Origin: Taklimakanibacter albus
GTDB taxonomy: Bacteria; Pseudomonadota; Alphaproteobacteria; Rhizobiales; Aestuariivirgaceae
NCBI RefSeq assembly: GCF_016595235.1
Contig: NZ_JAENHL010000003.1
Coordinates: 124,001-188,000, forward strand
Direction of reading: 5' to 3'
Length of the DNA: 64,000 nt
Positions within the stretch are counted from its first letter, which is position 1, and each line of letters begins with the position of its first letter. A program made the translations under genes and the position numbers. Below are positions 35,480-44,767 of this stretch, piece after piece. The notes beneath the pieces are model-generated. The model was not told the origin of the DNA and did no database searches. It saw only the letters and a program-made list of their open reading frames with translations.

Positions 35480-36476
35480 CTTTCTCACTGTCGAGATGCG
35501 CCAGTTGCGCCTCGGCATAACGGCCACCGGCTGCTGCGCCCTTCGGCACCGCCTTCTCGATCGCCGTCAGATCGGCATCGGACAGCTTCACGTCGAGGGC
35601 GCCGAGAGATTCAGTGAGCTGATCGCGCTTGCGGGCGCCGATCAAAGGGAAGATGTCCGCCCCGCGTGACGCCACCCAGGCGATGGCGACCTGCGCCACG
35701 CTCACGCCCAGCCGGTCCGCCACCTGGCGCAGCGCCTCGACGAGCGCCAGATTGCGGTCGATATTGCCGGCCTGGAAGCGTGGGCTCATGCCCCGAAAGT
35801 CGCCTTTGCCGGTACGCGTCTCTTTCGTCCAATGGCCGCTGATCAGGCCGCGCGACAGCACGCCATAGGCGGTGACGGCGATGCCGAGTTCGCGGCAGGT
35901 CGAGAGGATGTCGTCCTCGATGCCGCGCGAGATCAGCGAATATTCGATCTGCAGATCGCAAATGGGATGGACTTTCGCCGCCCGGCGGATCGTCTCGCTG
36001 CCGACCTCGGAGAGGCCGATATGGCGGACATAACCCGCCTTCACCAGCTCGGCGATGGCGCCGACCGTTTCCTCGATCGGCACATTTGGATCGAGGCGTG
36101 CCGGCCGGTAGATGTCGATGTGATCGGTGTTGAGCCGCACCAGCGAGTAAGCGAGCGTCGTCTTGACCGCGGCGGGCCGCCCGTCGAAGCCGATCCAGCC
36201 CCCGGCCGGATCGCGCTGGGCGCCGAATTTTACGCTTAAAGTGACGTCCGCGCGGCGACGCTCCTTCAATGCCTCGGCGATGAGCAGCTCATTGTGGCCC
36301 ATGCCGTAGAAATCGCCGGTGTCGAGAAGTGTGATTCCGGCGTCGAGTGCCTGATGGAGGGTGGCAATGCTCTCAGCGCGGTCGGTGGGGCCATAAAAGG
36401 CGGACATGCCCATCGTGCCGAGCCCGAAGGCCGAAATTTTGGGGCCGGTGGATCCTAAGGAACGCTGCTCGATCAT
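35469..36476 (-). CDS. Aldo/keto reductase
   Basis: The 335-residue TIM-barrel oxidoreductase starts at an ATG behind a perfect AGGAGG. Catalytic Asp and Tyr are in LLDTGDFYGMGHNE, the Lys is in LSVKFG and the NADP site is GARKRDQLTESL. In the fourth catalytic position, where most family members read YxHRxD, this protein has IYRPARLDPN, so the usual histidine is missing. A subset of AKRs shares that change. Divergent from a LysR gene that may control it. Confidence 0.92.
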   Translation of the reverse strand: MIEQRSLGSTGPKISAFGLGTMGMSAFYGPTDRAESIATLHQALDAGITLLDTGDFYGMGHNELLIAEALKERRRADVTLSVKFGAQRDPAGGWIGFDGRPAAVKTTLAYSLVRLNTDHIDIYRPARLDPNVPIEETVGAIAELVKAGYVRHIGLSEVGSETIRRAAKVHPICDLQIEYSLISRGIEDDILSTCRELGIAVTAYGVLSRGLISGHWTKETRTGKGDFRGMSPRFQAGNIDRNLALVEALRQVADRLGVSVAQVAIAWVASRGADIFPLIGARKRDQLTESLGALDVKLSDADLTAIEKAVPKGAAAGGRYAEAQLAHLDSEKVTR

Positions 36477-36580
36477 GGGAAACCTCCTGGGCAGGAAAAG
36501 TGGTCGGGAGGGGTGATGCCACATTCCCGTTCGTGCGATAATTCGTTCAATCTTAAATGGGCTGTACGGGAAATCGAACA

Positions 36581-37477
36581 ATGAGACGCCCTGAATTCTC
36601 CGATCTCGACGCTTTTGTCGCCATCGTGCGGCATCGCAATTTCCGGCGCGCCGCCCGCGAGCGTGGTGTCTCGGCCTCGACCTTGAGCCAGTCGGTGCGT
36701 GATCTCGAGGAGCGGCTGGGGGTGAGGCTGCTCAACCGGACCACGCGCTCGGTCACGCCGACCGAGGCGGGTGAGCGGCTGGCGGCCCGGCTGCAGCCGA
36801 TCTTCTCTGAAATGAACGAGGCGCTCGACGAGGTGAATGGCTTCCGCGATACGCCGACCGGGACCTTGCGCCTCAATGTGCCGGGCGCCGCCCAGCCGAT
36901 CCTCGCCCCGCTGGCCGCGCGCTTCCTCGAACACCATCCCGGCATCCGCCTCGAAATCACCGTCGACAATAATTTCGTCGATGTCTTCGCCGAAGGCTTC
37001 GATGCCGGCATCCGGTATGACGAAAGCCTGGCGCTCGACATGATCGCGCTGCCGATCGGACCGGCGCAGCGTTATGCAATTGTCGCCTCACCCGACCATG
37101 TCCGCCGCCATGGGGCGCCCGAACGGCCGGAAGATCTGCTGACCAGGCCCTGCATCCGCCACCGGTTCCTGAGCGGCGCGATGCTGCCTTGGGAATTCGA
37201 GAAGGAAGGCCAAATGGTGAAGATCGATGCGGAGGCGGTGCTCGTCACGAACAGTCCCGACATCGCCATCCGTGCCGCCGAGGATGGGCTCGGCTGGTAT
37301 GCCACATTCGAGACCTTCGTCAGCCCTTCCATCGCGGCGGGCCGCCTGGTCGAGACGCTGCAATCCTGGTGTCCGTATTTTCCCGGCCCGTCGCTCTATT
37401 ATCCGAGCCGCCGGCACATGCCGGCACCCTTGCGCGCCTTCATCGACTTCATCCGCGCTGGGAGCGGCGCGGATTGA
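36581..37477 (+). CDS. LysR family transcriptional regulator
   Basis: The HTH region is FSDLDAFVAIVRHRNFRRAA with VSASTLSQSVRDLEERLGVRLLNRTTRSVTPTEAGE cited in parts, typical of the LysR subgroup beside oxidoreductases. The effector domain is intact to residue 298. I prefer the ATG at 36581 with GGGAA upstream; an ATG at 36557 adds eight residues. It is divergent from the aldo/keto reductase gene over a 104-base gap and is its likely regulator. Confidence 0.92.
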   Translation: MRRPEFSDLDAFVAIVRHRNFRRAARERGVSASTLSQSVRDLEERLGVRLLNRTTRSVTPTEAGERLAARLQPIFSEMNEALDEVNGFRDTPTGTLRLNVPGAAQPILAPLAARFLEHHPGIRLEITVDNNFVDVFAEGFDAGIRYDESLALDMIALPIGPAQRYAIVASPDHVRRHGAPERPEDLLTRPCIRHRFLSGAMLPWEFEKEGQMVKIDAEAVLVTNSPDIAIRAAEDGLGWYATFETFVSPSIAAGRLVETLQSWCPYFPGPSLYYPSRRHMPAPLRAFIDFIRAGSGAD

Positions 37478-37545
37478 CACCGGCCATATGACTCGAAAAA
37501 CTCCGGACGGGGTACAAGTTAAGTCACAATGAGGCGGCGGCAACC

Positions 37546-38925
37546 ATGAGCAGCTTGAACATCTCCGATACAGAACTGTCACGCCTTTCAGAAAAGGCGG
37601 TGGCCCTGGTCTTGGAATATTGGGCTTCGCTCGAAAAACGTCCTGCTTATCCGGCGACGAGCGGCATGCAAACACTCGAGCAGTTCTCGCAGCCCTGGGC
37701 GGAAGACGGCATGGGTGGCGCCGTGCTCGACGGCTTCCCGGCCATTGCCGCGCATGCGCGGCCGTCGACAGGCAGGTTCTTTGGTTACGTCGTTGGTTCC
37801 GGCGAGCCGGTCGGTGCGCTCGGTGAATTCCTCGCCGCGGCTCTCAACCAGAATGTCGGTGCGTGGCGTTCGGCACCGTCGGCGGCGACGATCGAGCAGA
37901 CCGTCGTCGGGTGGCTCGCCGAAGCGGTTGGCTGCGCGGGGTTCAGCGGCAGCCTGTGCGGCGGTGGTTCGACAGCCAATCTGATGGCGCTTGCCCAAGC
38001 GCGCGAAGCCAAGCGCCCGGCCAATGAAACGGGCGCGAGCCCGTGCATCGTCTACACATCAGAGCAGGCGCATATGTCGATCGCGAAGGCGGTGGCGCTG
38101 CTCGGAATCGGTCGCGCCAATCTACGCTTCATTCCCACCGATGATGGTCTCAGGATGCGAAGCGACGCGCTCGAAGCCACCATCGCCGCAGACCGAAAGG
38201 CAGGACGCTCGCCCATCGCGATCGTGGCGACCGCCGGCACGGTGAATAACGGCGCGATCGACCCGCTGCCGGACATTGCGGATATCGCCCGTGCGCATGA
38301 TCTGTGGCTTCATGTGGACGGCGCCTATGGCGGACTTGCCGCCCTGGCGGCGCCGGAGCGGTTCCGCGGCCTCGATCGGGCCGACTCGCTCTCCCTCGAT
38401 GCGCATAAATGGCTGTATCAGCCGATCGAATGCGGCTGCCTGCTCTACCGCGACCGCCAAGTCGCGCGCCGGACCTTCTCGCATGCCGGCGACTATGTGA
38501 AAGTGCTGGCGGAGGATCCCTCCGAGACATTCGCCTTCTTCGATGAGTCACTCGAACTCACGCGGCGCTTTCGGGCGCTGAAACTGTGGATGTCGCTCCA
38601 GTATCACGGGCGCCGCGCCTTCCGGGAAACCATCGCTCAGGATCTCCACCATGCCCGTCTGTTGGCGCAACTTATTGAAGCTGAGCCCGAGCTCGAGCTT
38701 CTGGCGCCGGTCTCTCTTAGCGCTGTCTGCTTCCGTCACCGTGGCAAGGACAACACCGCCGTTCTGAAACGGGTGAATGCGCGGGGCCGGGTCTATCTTT
38801 CGAATGCCACGATCGATGGCCAGTTCGCGTTGCGCGCATGCTTCGTCAATCATCGCACGACAGAGGACGATGTGCGGACGATCGTGTCCGAGGTGATCGC
38901 GGCGGCGGGAGAGGTGAACCGGTGA
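37546..38925 (+). CDS. PLP-dependent group II amino acid decarboxylase
   Basis: The 459-residue protein follows the aromatic-L-amino-acid/glutamate decarboxylase fold. The PLP lysine is Lys288 in DAHKWLYQPIECG, a pattern close to the DAHKW of tyrosine/tryptophan decarboxylases. LWLHVDGAYGGLAAL carries the cofactor Asp, and GGSTANLMALAQARE binds phosphate. The product would be an amine from an aromatic or related amino acid; the substrate cannot be set by eye. The next genes encode a nitronate monooxygenase and an amine oxidase on the opposite strand. Confidence 0.92.
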   Translation: MSSLNISDTELSRLSEKAVALVLEYWASLEKRPAYPATSGMQTLEQFSQPWAEDGMGGAVLDGFPAIAAHARPSTGRFFGYVVGSGEPVGALGEFLAAALNQNVGAWRSAPSAATIEQTVVGWLAEAVGCAGFSGSLCGGGSTANLMALAQAREAKRPANETGASPCIVYTSEQAHMSIAKAVALLGIGRANLRFIPTDDGLRMRSDALEATIAADRKAGRSPIAIVATAGTVNNGAIDPLPDIADIARAHDLWLHVDGAYGGLAALAAPERFRGLDRADSLSLDAHKWLYQPIECGCLLYRDRQVARRTFSHAGDYVKVLAEDPSETFAFFDESLELTRRFRALKLWMSLQYHGRRAFRETIAQDLHHARLLAQLIEAEPELELLAPVSLSAVCFRHRGKDNTAVLKRVNARGRVYLSNATIDGQFALRACFVNHRTTEDDVRTIVSEVIAAAGEVNR

Positions 38926-38934
38926 TGGCTCGAA

Positions 38935-40005
38935 TCAGGTCTTGAGCCTCGCGAAAACGGCAGCGGCTTCTTCCACGTAACACGCGACAAGCTCAGGAGC
39001 AGGCAGCTCGCGGTTGAAGCGGGCGGCTTGCCCGTAGAGCAGGAACGATGCCGCACGCGAATCCACCGCGCCGAGAAGCGGCTCGCTCAGATCATACATC
39101 GACGGGAAGTCGGGCAGGTCGAGCCCCGCGCGCTCCATCTCGCGCGCATAGTCGCTGCGCATCGCGCGGGCGGCGCGGCCGGAAAAGGCGTCGGTCATCA
39201 TCGTGTCGGTCTCAGCCGCGTTGCGCAGCATCGCGCGGCGCGTCGCATCGGTGCCGGCTTCCGGACAGGAGAGAAAACCGGTGCCGATCTGGACGCCGCA
39301 GGCGCCCAGAGCGAATGCGGCGGCGATGCCTCTTCCGTTACCAATGCCGCCGGCCGCCACCACCGGCAGGCGCACCGCATCGGCGATCTGCGGCACAAGG
39401 GCGAACGTGCCGACGCCATCGGAGGGTACCCGTGGTTCATGCGAGCCGCGATGGCCGCCTGCCTCCCAGCCTTGTGCGATGATCACGTCGATCTCCGCCG
39501 CGGCCAGAGCTTTGGCCTCGGCGACGGTCGTCGCGGTGCTCATCAATGCGATGCCCGCCGTCTTCAGCGCCGCGAGCGATGCTCTGTCCGGAACACCGAA
39601 ATGGAAGCTGACCACTTTAGGCTTGAGCTCGAGCAAAAGCTTCAGCCGTGTGGCGTCGAAACCGGGCCCGTGCGGTGAGGCGGCGCTCGCGGGCTCGGCA
39701 AGGCCGAAGCGGCGATACCAGGGCAGTACTGCCTCGCGTGTCCGCGCAAACCGCACCGGATCCGGACGCGGCGCCGGATGGGCGAAGAAGTTGAGATTGA
39801 AGGGACGGTTGGTCAGCGCACGCAGTTCTCCGACATGCGTGAGGAGCGCGTCCGCCGCCATCTCGGCGCAGCCCAGCGAGCCGAGCCCGCCGGCATTGCT
39901 CACCGCGGCGGCGAGCGTCGGTGTGGCCGATCCCGCCATCGGCGCCTGGATGATCGGATGCTCTATGCCGAGCACATCGCAGAGACGGCGATCGGGCCAC
40001 ATCAT
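38935..40005 (-). CDS. Nitronate monooxygenase (NMO / 2-nitropropane dioxygenase family)
   Basis: The 356-residue FMN-dependent TIM barrel shows IIQAPMAGSATPTLAAAVSNAGGLGSLG at its N-terminus, cited in parts, QGWEAGGHRGSH with the catalytic His, and PVVAAGGIGNGRGIAAAFALGA for FMN phosphate. Class I NMOs oxidise propionate-3-nitronate or alkyl nitronates. It follows the amine oxidase gene after three bases in the same direction and is certainly part of that transcript. Confidence 0.92.
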   Translation of the reverse strand: MMWPDRRLCDVLGIEHPIIQAPMAGSATPTLAAAVSNAGGLGSLGCAEMAADALLTHVGELRALTNRPFNLNFFAHPAPRPDPVRFARTREAVLPWYRRFGLAEPASAASPHGPGFDATRLKLLLELKPKVVSFHFGVPDRASLAALKTAGIALMSTATTVAEAKALAAAEIDVIIAQGWEAGGHRGSHEPRVPSDGVGTFALVPQIADAVRLPVVAAGGIGNGRGIAAAFALGACGVQIGTGFLSCPEAGTDATRRAMLRNAAETDTMMTDAFSGRAARAMRSDYAREMERAGLDLPDFPSMYDLSEPLLGAVDSRAASFLLYGQAARFNRELPAPELVACYVEEAAAVFARLKT

Positions 40006-40008
40006 CGG

Positions 40009-41700
40009 TCAGTCCGGCAATTCGATCGGCTTCAATTCGTCATAGCGGTCGCCGGGACCGGGATTGTCCTTCGGCGTCTCGCCGCCCAGATGTTTGACGA
40101 TACCCCAGACCGCATTGAGACCGGTCTGCACCGCGCCCTCGACCCAGCCGGGCGTCCAGGACACGCCGTCGCCCGCCATGAAGATGCCCTTCTCGTCGGG
40201 CGGCATGTCGTCCTGCATGAAATGGCAATACATGCGGTGATTGTAGCGATAATGGCCGGGCAGCGCGCCTTTGAAGGCGCCGAGAAAATTCGGATCCGAT
40301 TCCCACGACACGGTGATCGGGTCGCCGATGATGTGCTTCTCGATATCGAGGGTGGGATAGACACGCTTCAACGCATCGAGCGCCAGCTTCACCCGCTTGT
40401 CGATGGGCAGCGGCAGCATCTTCATCGCGTCGCTCATCCATGAATAGGACAGGCAGATGACGCCGGGCTTGTCGTCGCCATTGTCGAAGAGATAAGTGCC
40501 GCGGGTGAGGCGGTCGGTGAGCGTCATGCTCATCAGATCGCGTCCGGTGCGCGGATCCTTGTCTTTCCAGAAGGGGCGGTCGACCATCACGAAAGTCTTG
40601 GCCGACTGCATGAAGCGGGTGCGGTCGAGCGCCATCCAGAGCTTTGGCGAGAAGATGCGCTCCTCGACCTGCATGTAGGTGGTGAGCAGCCAACTGTGGC
40701 AGGTGACGAGGCAGGCGTCGAAAAACTTCGTGGCGCCCCAGCGGTCGGTGATGGCGAGATGGCCGGACGGCGAGCGGGCGATCTTGACCACCGCCGGACG
40801 CGGTGCGCCGGCATGGAGCTTTTCCAGCGAGGTGCCTTTCGGCCAATGCACCATCTTGTCGGGCCGGCACTTCCAAAGCCCGCGCGGCACCTGCTCCACG
40901 CCGCCCTGGATCCAGCGCTGATTGTCGTCGCAATTGGTGACGACGACGCGCAGGATCTCGAGCATCGAATTGGGATAGTCCGAATCCCAGCCGCCGGTGC
41001 CGAAGCCCACCTGGCCGAAGATCTCGCGATGATGGAAGGAACGCTTGGCGAAAGCCGGCGAAGTGGCGACGAAATCATAGAAGCTGCGGTCGTCCCACAG
41101 CGGCACGAGCTTGTCCCAGACCGCCTTCAAGGCCTTGGTGTCGCGGGCGCGGATCGCCTTCTGCATGGTGCTGAAGCTCGAGCCCTCTTCGAGCGCCTCG
41201 TACCAGGCAGCCGCCACTTCCTGGAAGATCGGCGGCAGGTCGGCCTGCTTTTCGGCGTAATAGGTCTCGCCCTCGAGGTCGATCACGGTCGAGGGGGAGG
41301 CCTCGACGAGCGGGTTGGGGAAGGGCTTCGATTTGAGGCCGAGCATGTCGGCATAATGGTAGAAGCCGGTGCCGGAGACCGGGAACCGCATGCCGCCCAA
41401 TTCGGCGATGATGCCTTCCGCTCCCTCGAAGCTCTGCGAGCGCAGGCGTCCACCGATGCGGCCCGCCTCGTAAATGACCGGCTTGAGGCCCATTTTCATG
41501 AGCTCATAGGCGGCCAGCATGCCCGACATGCCGGCGCCGATAATGGCCACTTCCTCGCCGTGACGGGCGGCCGGGATGCGGCCGAGGCCGGAAGGGTGCT
41601 TGATCCAGTCGTCGAAGGGGAAGGGAAAATCCGGGCCGAATACGGTGATCGGGCGCTTATCGGCCGTTTCGGCCATCTGGGGGGCGTGCGGAGCCGTCAT
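40009..41700 (-). CDS. Flavin amine oxidase (tryptophan 2-monooxygenase / L-amino acid oxidase-like)
   Basis: The 563-residue FAD enzyme has the dinucleotide motif VAIIGAGMSGMLAAYELMK (GxGxxG at 55-60), an early acidic end YEAGRIGGRLRS, and ELGGMRFPVSGTGFYHYADM. This last motif, with PNPLVEASPS, resembles the IaaM tryptophan 2-monooxygenase group rather than plain monoamine oxidases. The C-terminal FAD site is FMAGDGVSWTPGWVEGAVQTG, cited in part. Products could be an amide (monooxygenase) or an oxo acid (oxidase). No IaaH-type amidase lies in the window. Confidence 0.88.
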   Translation of the reverse strand: MTAPHAPQMAETADKRPITVFGPDFPFPFDDWIKHPSGLGRIPAARHGEEVAIIGAGMSGMLAAYELMKMGLKPVIYEAGRIGGRLRSQSFEGAEGIIAELGGMRFPVSGTGFYHYADMLGLKSKPFPNPLVEASPSTVIDLEGETYYAEKQADLPPIFQEVAAAWYEALEEGSSFSTMQKAIRARDTKALKAVWDKLVPLWDDRSFYDFVATSPAFAKRSFHHREIFGQVGFGTGGWDSDYPNSMLEILRVVVTNCDDNQRWIQGGVEQVPRGLWKCRPDKMVHWPKGTSLEKLHAGAPRPAVVKIARSPSGHLAITDRWGATKFFDACLVTCHSWLLTTYMQVEERIFSPKLWMALDRTRFMQSAKTFVMVDRPFWKDKDPRTGRDLMSMTLTDRLTRGTYLFDNGDDKPGVICLSYSWMSDAMKMLPLPIDKRVKLALDALKRVYPTLDIEKHIIGDPITVSWESDPNFLGAFKGALPGHYRYNHRMYCHFMQDDMPPDEKGIFMAGDGVSWTPGWVEGAVQTGLNAVWGIVKHLGGETPKDNPGPGDRYDELKPIELPD

Positions 41701-41832
41701 GCATGTACCTCAATGGGCCCATGCTAGGGGGGCGTTTCTGGAAACACAAGGAACCGCAGGGGCTTGACGCGCCGGGGCTTCCCCCGCAGAAAGCCCCTTT
41801 CATCCGGCCCTTGGCAAGCGGAGCCACATTCG

Positions 41833-42438
41833 ATGCAGAAATTTGACACGCTGACGGGCGTCGCCGCCCCGCTCAATATCGTCAATGTCGACACCGACAT
41901 GATCATCCCCAAGCAGTTCCTGAAGACGATCAAGCGCACCGGGCTTGGCAAGTCGCTGTTTTTCGAGATGCGCTACACCCAGGAAGGCAAGGAGCTCCCG
42001 GATTTCGTGCTCAACAAGCCGGCCTACCGCAAGGCGCAGATTCTGGTCGCCGGCGACAATTTCGGCTGCGGCTCGTCGCGCGAGCATGCCCCCTGGGCGC
42101 TGCTCGATTTCGGCATCCGCTGCGTCATCTCCACGAGCTTCGCCGACATCTTCTACAATAACTGCTTCAAGAACGGCATCCTGCCGATCCAGGTGTCGCC
42201 CGAGGATCTGAAGAAGCTGATGGACGATGCCGAGCGCGGCGCCAACGCCACTCTGTCGATCGACCTTCCGTCCCAGGAGATCCGCGGTCCCGATGGCGGC
42301 TGCATCAAGTTCGAGATCGATCCCTTCCGCAAGCATTGCCTCCTGAACGGCCTCGACGATATCGGCCTCACAATGGAGAAGAAGACCTCGATCGATACTT
42401 TCGAAAGCAAGACCTCGGCCGCACGGCCCTGGCTCTGA
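41833..42438 (+). CDS. leuD: 3-isopropylmalate dehydratase small subunit
   Basis: The 201-residue swivel-domain partner of LeuC begins [20 protein letters not shown] and has the signature [16 protein letters not shown]. The ATG at 41833 is the usual family start; the frame is open upstream but without family similarity. It is followed after 31 bases by leuB. Confidence 0.96.
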   Translation: MQKFDTLTGVAAPLNIVNVDTDMIIPKQFLKTIKRTGLGKSLFFEMRYTQEGKELPDFVLNKPAYRKAQILVAGDNFGCGSSREHAPWALLDFGIRCVISTSFADIFYNNCFKNGILPIQVSPEDLKKLMDDAERGANATLSIDLPSQEIRGPDGGCIKFEIDPFRKHCLLNGLDDIGLTMEKKTSIDTFESKTSAARPWL

Positions 42439-42469
42439 CCTCGTTCTGAAAACAAACGGAAAGTCCCGC

Positions 42470-43579
42470 ATGTCCTCCTTCAATGTTCTGCTGCTGCCGG
42501 GCGACGGCATCGGCGCCGAAGTCGCCGGCGAAGTCGAGAAGATCATCACCTGGTTCTCGGCACAGGGCATCGCCAAATTCGAGCTCGACCGCGGCCTCGT
42601 CGGCGGTTCGGCCTATGATGCCCATGGCAAGGCGATCTCGGAAGGAGACATGGCCAAGGCGCAGGCCGCCGATGCCGTCATCTTTGGCGCGGTCGGCGGA
42701 CCCAAATGGGACAAGGTGCCTTACGATGTGCGCCCCGAGGCCGGGCTCCTGCGCCTGCGCAAGGATCTGGGCCTGTTCGCCAATCTGCGCCCGGCGATCT
42801 GCTATCCGGCGCTCGCCGATGCGTCCTCGCTCAAGCGTGATGTCGTCGAAGGCCTCGATCTCCTGATCGTGCGCGAACTCACCGGCGGCGTCTATTTCGG
42901 CGAACCGAAGATGATCACCGATCTCGGCAACGGCCAGAAGCGCGGCGTCGACACGCAGGTCTATGACACGTTCGAGATCGACCGCATCGCGCGCGTCGCC
43001 TTCGAGCTCGCCCGCACGCGGCGCAACAAGGTCTCGTCGGCCGAGAAGCGCAATGTGATGAAGACCGGCGTGTTGTGGAACGAGGTCGTCACCCGCCTGC
43101 ATCAGGAAAGCTACAAGGATGTCGAGCTCGAGCATGTGCTCGCCGACAATTGCGCCATGCAGCTGGTGCGCTGGCCCAAGCAATATGATGTGATCGTCAC
43201 CGACAATCTGTTCGGCGATGTCCTGTCGGACGTGGCGGCGATGCTCACCGGCTCGCTCGGCATGCTGCCGTCGGCCTCGCTCGGCGCCACCGACGTCAAG
43301 ACCAAGCGGCGCAAGGCACTCTATGAGCCGGTGCACGGCTCGGCGCCCGACATCGCCGGCAAGGGCCTCGCCAATCCGATCGCCATGATCGCGTCCTTCG
43401 GCATGGCGCTGCGTTATTCCTTCGGCCTCGGCGACTGGGCCGACAAGGTCGACCAGGCGATCGCCCGCGTGCTGGCCAAGGGCCTGCGCACCAAGGATAT
43501 CGCGCAAGGCTCGGAGAAGACGATCGGCACCACCGAAATGGGCGCCGCGATCCTGGCCGAGCTCAAGGCGGCGGCGTAA
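42470..43579 (+). CDS. leuB: 3-isopropylmalate dehydrogenase
   Basis: The 369-residue NAD-dependent decarboxylating dehydrogenase oxidises 3-isopropylmalate. [11 protein letters not shown] opens the protein, [17 protein letters not shown] and [12 protein letters not shown] line the substrate site, the metal aspartates are in [12 protein letters not shown], and [18 protein letters not shown] binds NAD. Length is normal. It is the last gene of a leuD-leuB unit. Confidence 0.97.
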   Translation: MSSFNVLLLPGDGIGAEVAGEVEKIITWFSAQGIAKFELDRGLVGGSAYDAHGKAISEGDMAKAQAADAVIFGAVGGPKWDKVPYDVRPEAGLLRLRKDLGLFANLRPAICYPALADASSLKRDVVEGLDLLIVRELTGGVYFGEPKMITDLGNGQKRGVDTQVYDTFEIDRIARVAFELARTRRNKVSSAEKRNVMKTGVLWNEVVTRLHQESYKDVELEHVLADNCAMQLVRWPKQYDVIVTDNLFGDVLSDVAAMLTGSLGMLPSASLGATDVKTKRRKALYEPVHGSAPDIAGKGLANPIAMIASFGMALRYSFGLGDWADKVDQAIARVLAKGLRTKDIAQGSEKTIGTTEMGAAILAELKAAA

Positions 43580-43608
43580 AGCCGGCTCTTCTTACTTCCC
43601 TGAAAAAG

Positions 43609-43643
43609 AAACGAGCAGCGCGGTCCGCGCTGCTCGTTTTATT
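43609..43643. terminator. Bidirectional intrinsic terminator (leuB / terC)
   Basis: AAACGAGCAGCGCGG is followed almost immediately by its reverse complement, giving a long GC-rich hairpin with A- and T-runs on either side. It stops leuB on the plus strand and terC on the minus strand. Confidence 0.9.
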
Positions 43644-43660
43644 TTGCGTGTTGCAGCTTC

Positions 43661-44410
43661 TTACGGCTGCTCGACATCCGTCTTTTCGATCTTGCTCAAA
43701 CGCTGGCGCTTCGACTTGACCAGGATGTTGAGCGTCTCGACGCTGAGCGAGAAGGCGATGGCGAAGTAGATGTATTCGCGCGGGATGTGCATGCCGAGGC
43801 CGTCGGCGACGAGCGCCACGCCGATCAGCAGGATGAAGGCGAGGGCCAGCATCTTGACGGTCGGGTGCTTGGCGATGAAGTCGCTGACGCCACGCGCCGA
43901 CATGAGCATGACGACGATGGCGATGACATTCGCCGCGATCATCACGGGGAGGAAGGTGGTCATGCCGACCGCGGTGATGATGGAATCGAGCGCGAAGACG
44001 AAGTCGATCACCATGATGAGGGCGATCACGCCGAAGAAGCTCGACGCATAACCCTGCTTGGGACCTTCCTCGCCGCCTTCCATCTCCTCATGGATTTCGG
44101 CCGTGCCCTTATAGAGCAGGAACAGGCCGCCCAGGATCAGGATGATGTCGCGCCAGGAAAGTTCGAAACTGCCAATCGAGAAGACCGGATAAGTGAGCTT
44201 GGTGATCCAGACCAGCAGCGCCAGCATGGCGATGCGCAGACCGAGCGCGCCCAGGAGGCCGATCTTCTGGGCGATCGGGCGCTGATGCGGGGGCAGCCTC
44301 TGAGAGGCAATGGAGAGAAAGACCAGATTGTCGATGCCGAGCACGATCTCAAGGATGGTTAGCGTCAAAAGGCTCATCCAGCCTTCGACCGTGAACAGCC
44401 ACTCAAACAT
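43661..44410 (-). CDS. TerC family integral membrane protein
   Basis: The 249-residue protein has about seven to eight membrane segments and the TerC signatures EIVLGIDNLVFLSIASQRLP and VIDFVFALDSIITAVGM, each with a membrane aspartate. Family members relate to tellurite resistance and, in several bacteria, manganese export or metalation of exported enzymes. No manganese (yybP-ykoY) riboswitch was recognised upstream. Confidence 0.93.
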   Translation of the reverse strand: MFEWLFTVEGWMSLLTLTILEIVLGIDNLVFLSIASQRLPPHQRPIAQKIGLLGALGLRIAMLALLVWITKLTYPVFSIGSFELSWRDIILILGGLFLLYKGTAEIHEEMEGGEEGPKQGYASSFFGVIALIMVIDFVFALDSIITAVGMTTFLPVMIAANVIAIVVMLMSARGVSDFIAKHPTVKMLALAFILLIGVALVADGLGMHIPREYIYFAIAFSLSVETLNILVKSKRQRLSKIEKTDVEQP

Positions 44411-44569
44411 TGGGTCCCCTTTGCCCGTTGATAGAACATAATTCGCGCGTGACTGAAGGTAAGGATTTTACCCAATCGTCCCGCGCGTGCAATGTGAAGG
44501 GACCGGATCAACCGCTTCCGGCCCCATAAGAGGCCACATAGGAAGCCCCCCGCCGGCCTTCAAGGCGGA

Positions 44570-44597
44570 TTGACTTAAAGTCCCGATTTGTTAGAAC
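44570..44597 (+). promoter_or_regulatory. Candidate promoter of the asd leader
   Basis: TTGACT (44570-44575), a 16-base spacer and TAGAAC (44592-44597) would start transcription near 44604, about 24 bases before the leader ORF and 240 bases before asd. The rest of 44411-44569 holds only terC upstream sequence. Confidence 0.5.
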
Positions 44598-44627
44598 CCG
44601 CTCCGAAACCTCGAACCACGGTCCCCG

Positions 44628-44732
44628 ATGTCCTATATCGTTGACAGCATCGCTTGCCGCCCGCTTCCCGCGGGTGCGCTTTGCCGTGGCCTGGGTAAGC
44701 TCAAAACGACGAAAACGACGAAAACCGTTTGA
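44628..44732 (+). CDS. Candidate Lys/Thr-rich leader peptide of asd (34 aa)
   Basis: ATG at 44628 opens a 34-codon frame ending with TGA at 44730-44732. The product starts MSYIVDSIACRPLPAG and its last eleven residues are KLKTTKTTKTV, with four Lys and five Thr codons. Lysine and threonine are the end products of the pathway that runs through Asd, so this looks like an attenuation leader. A 9-bp stem begins five bases after the stop. The run comes from a 9-base tandem repeat (AAAACGACG), so chance expansion cannot be excluded. No strong ribosome binding site was seen. Confidence 0.5.
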   Translation: MSYIVDSIACRPLPAGALCRGLGKLKTTKTTKTV

Positions 44733-44736
44733 GCCT

Positions 44737-44767
44737 TCTCCCCCGGTCTCGTCTCCCGCGGGGGAGA
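44737..44767 (+). promoter_or_regulatory. Hairpin(s) after the leader ORF, possible attenuator
   Basis: TCTCCCCCG (44737-44745) can pair with CGGGGGAGA (44759-44767). An alternative TCTCCC at 44752-44757 can pair with GGGAGA at 44762-44767, so two mutually exclusive stems share one arm. No T-run follows, so this is not a plain intrinsic terminator. Confidence 0.4.

Noticed and set aside
41774-41800. GGGGCTT...AAGCCCCTTT hairpin before leuD as a leucine attenuator
   Set aside because: The stem is only 7 bp with three Ts, and no leader ORF with leucine codons precedes it.
43661-44460. Manganese (yybP-ykoY) riboswitch upstream of the TerC gene
   Set aside because: This is a common partner of terC genes elsewhere, but no matching conserved internal-loop sequence was seen in the leader.
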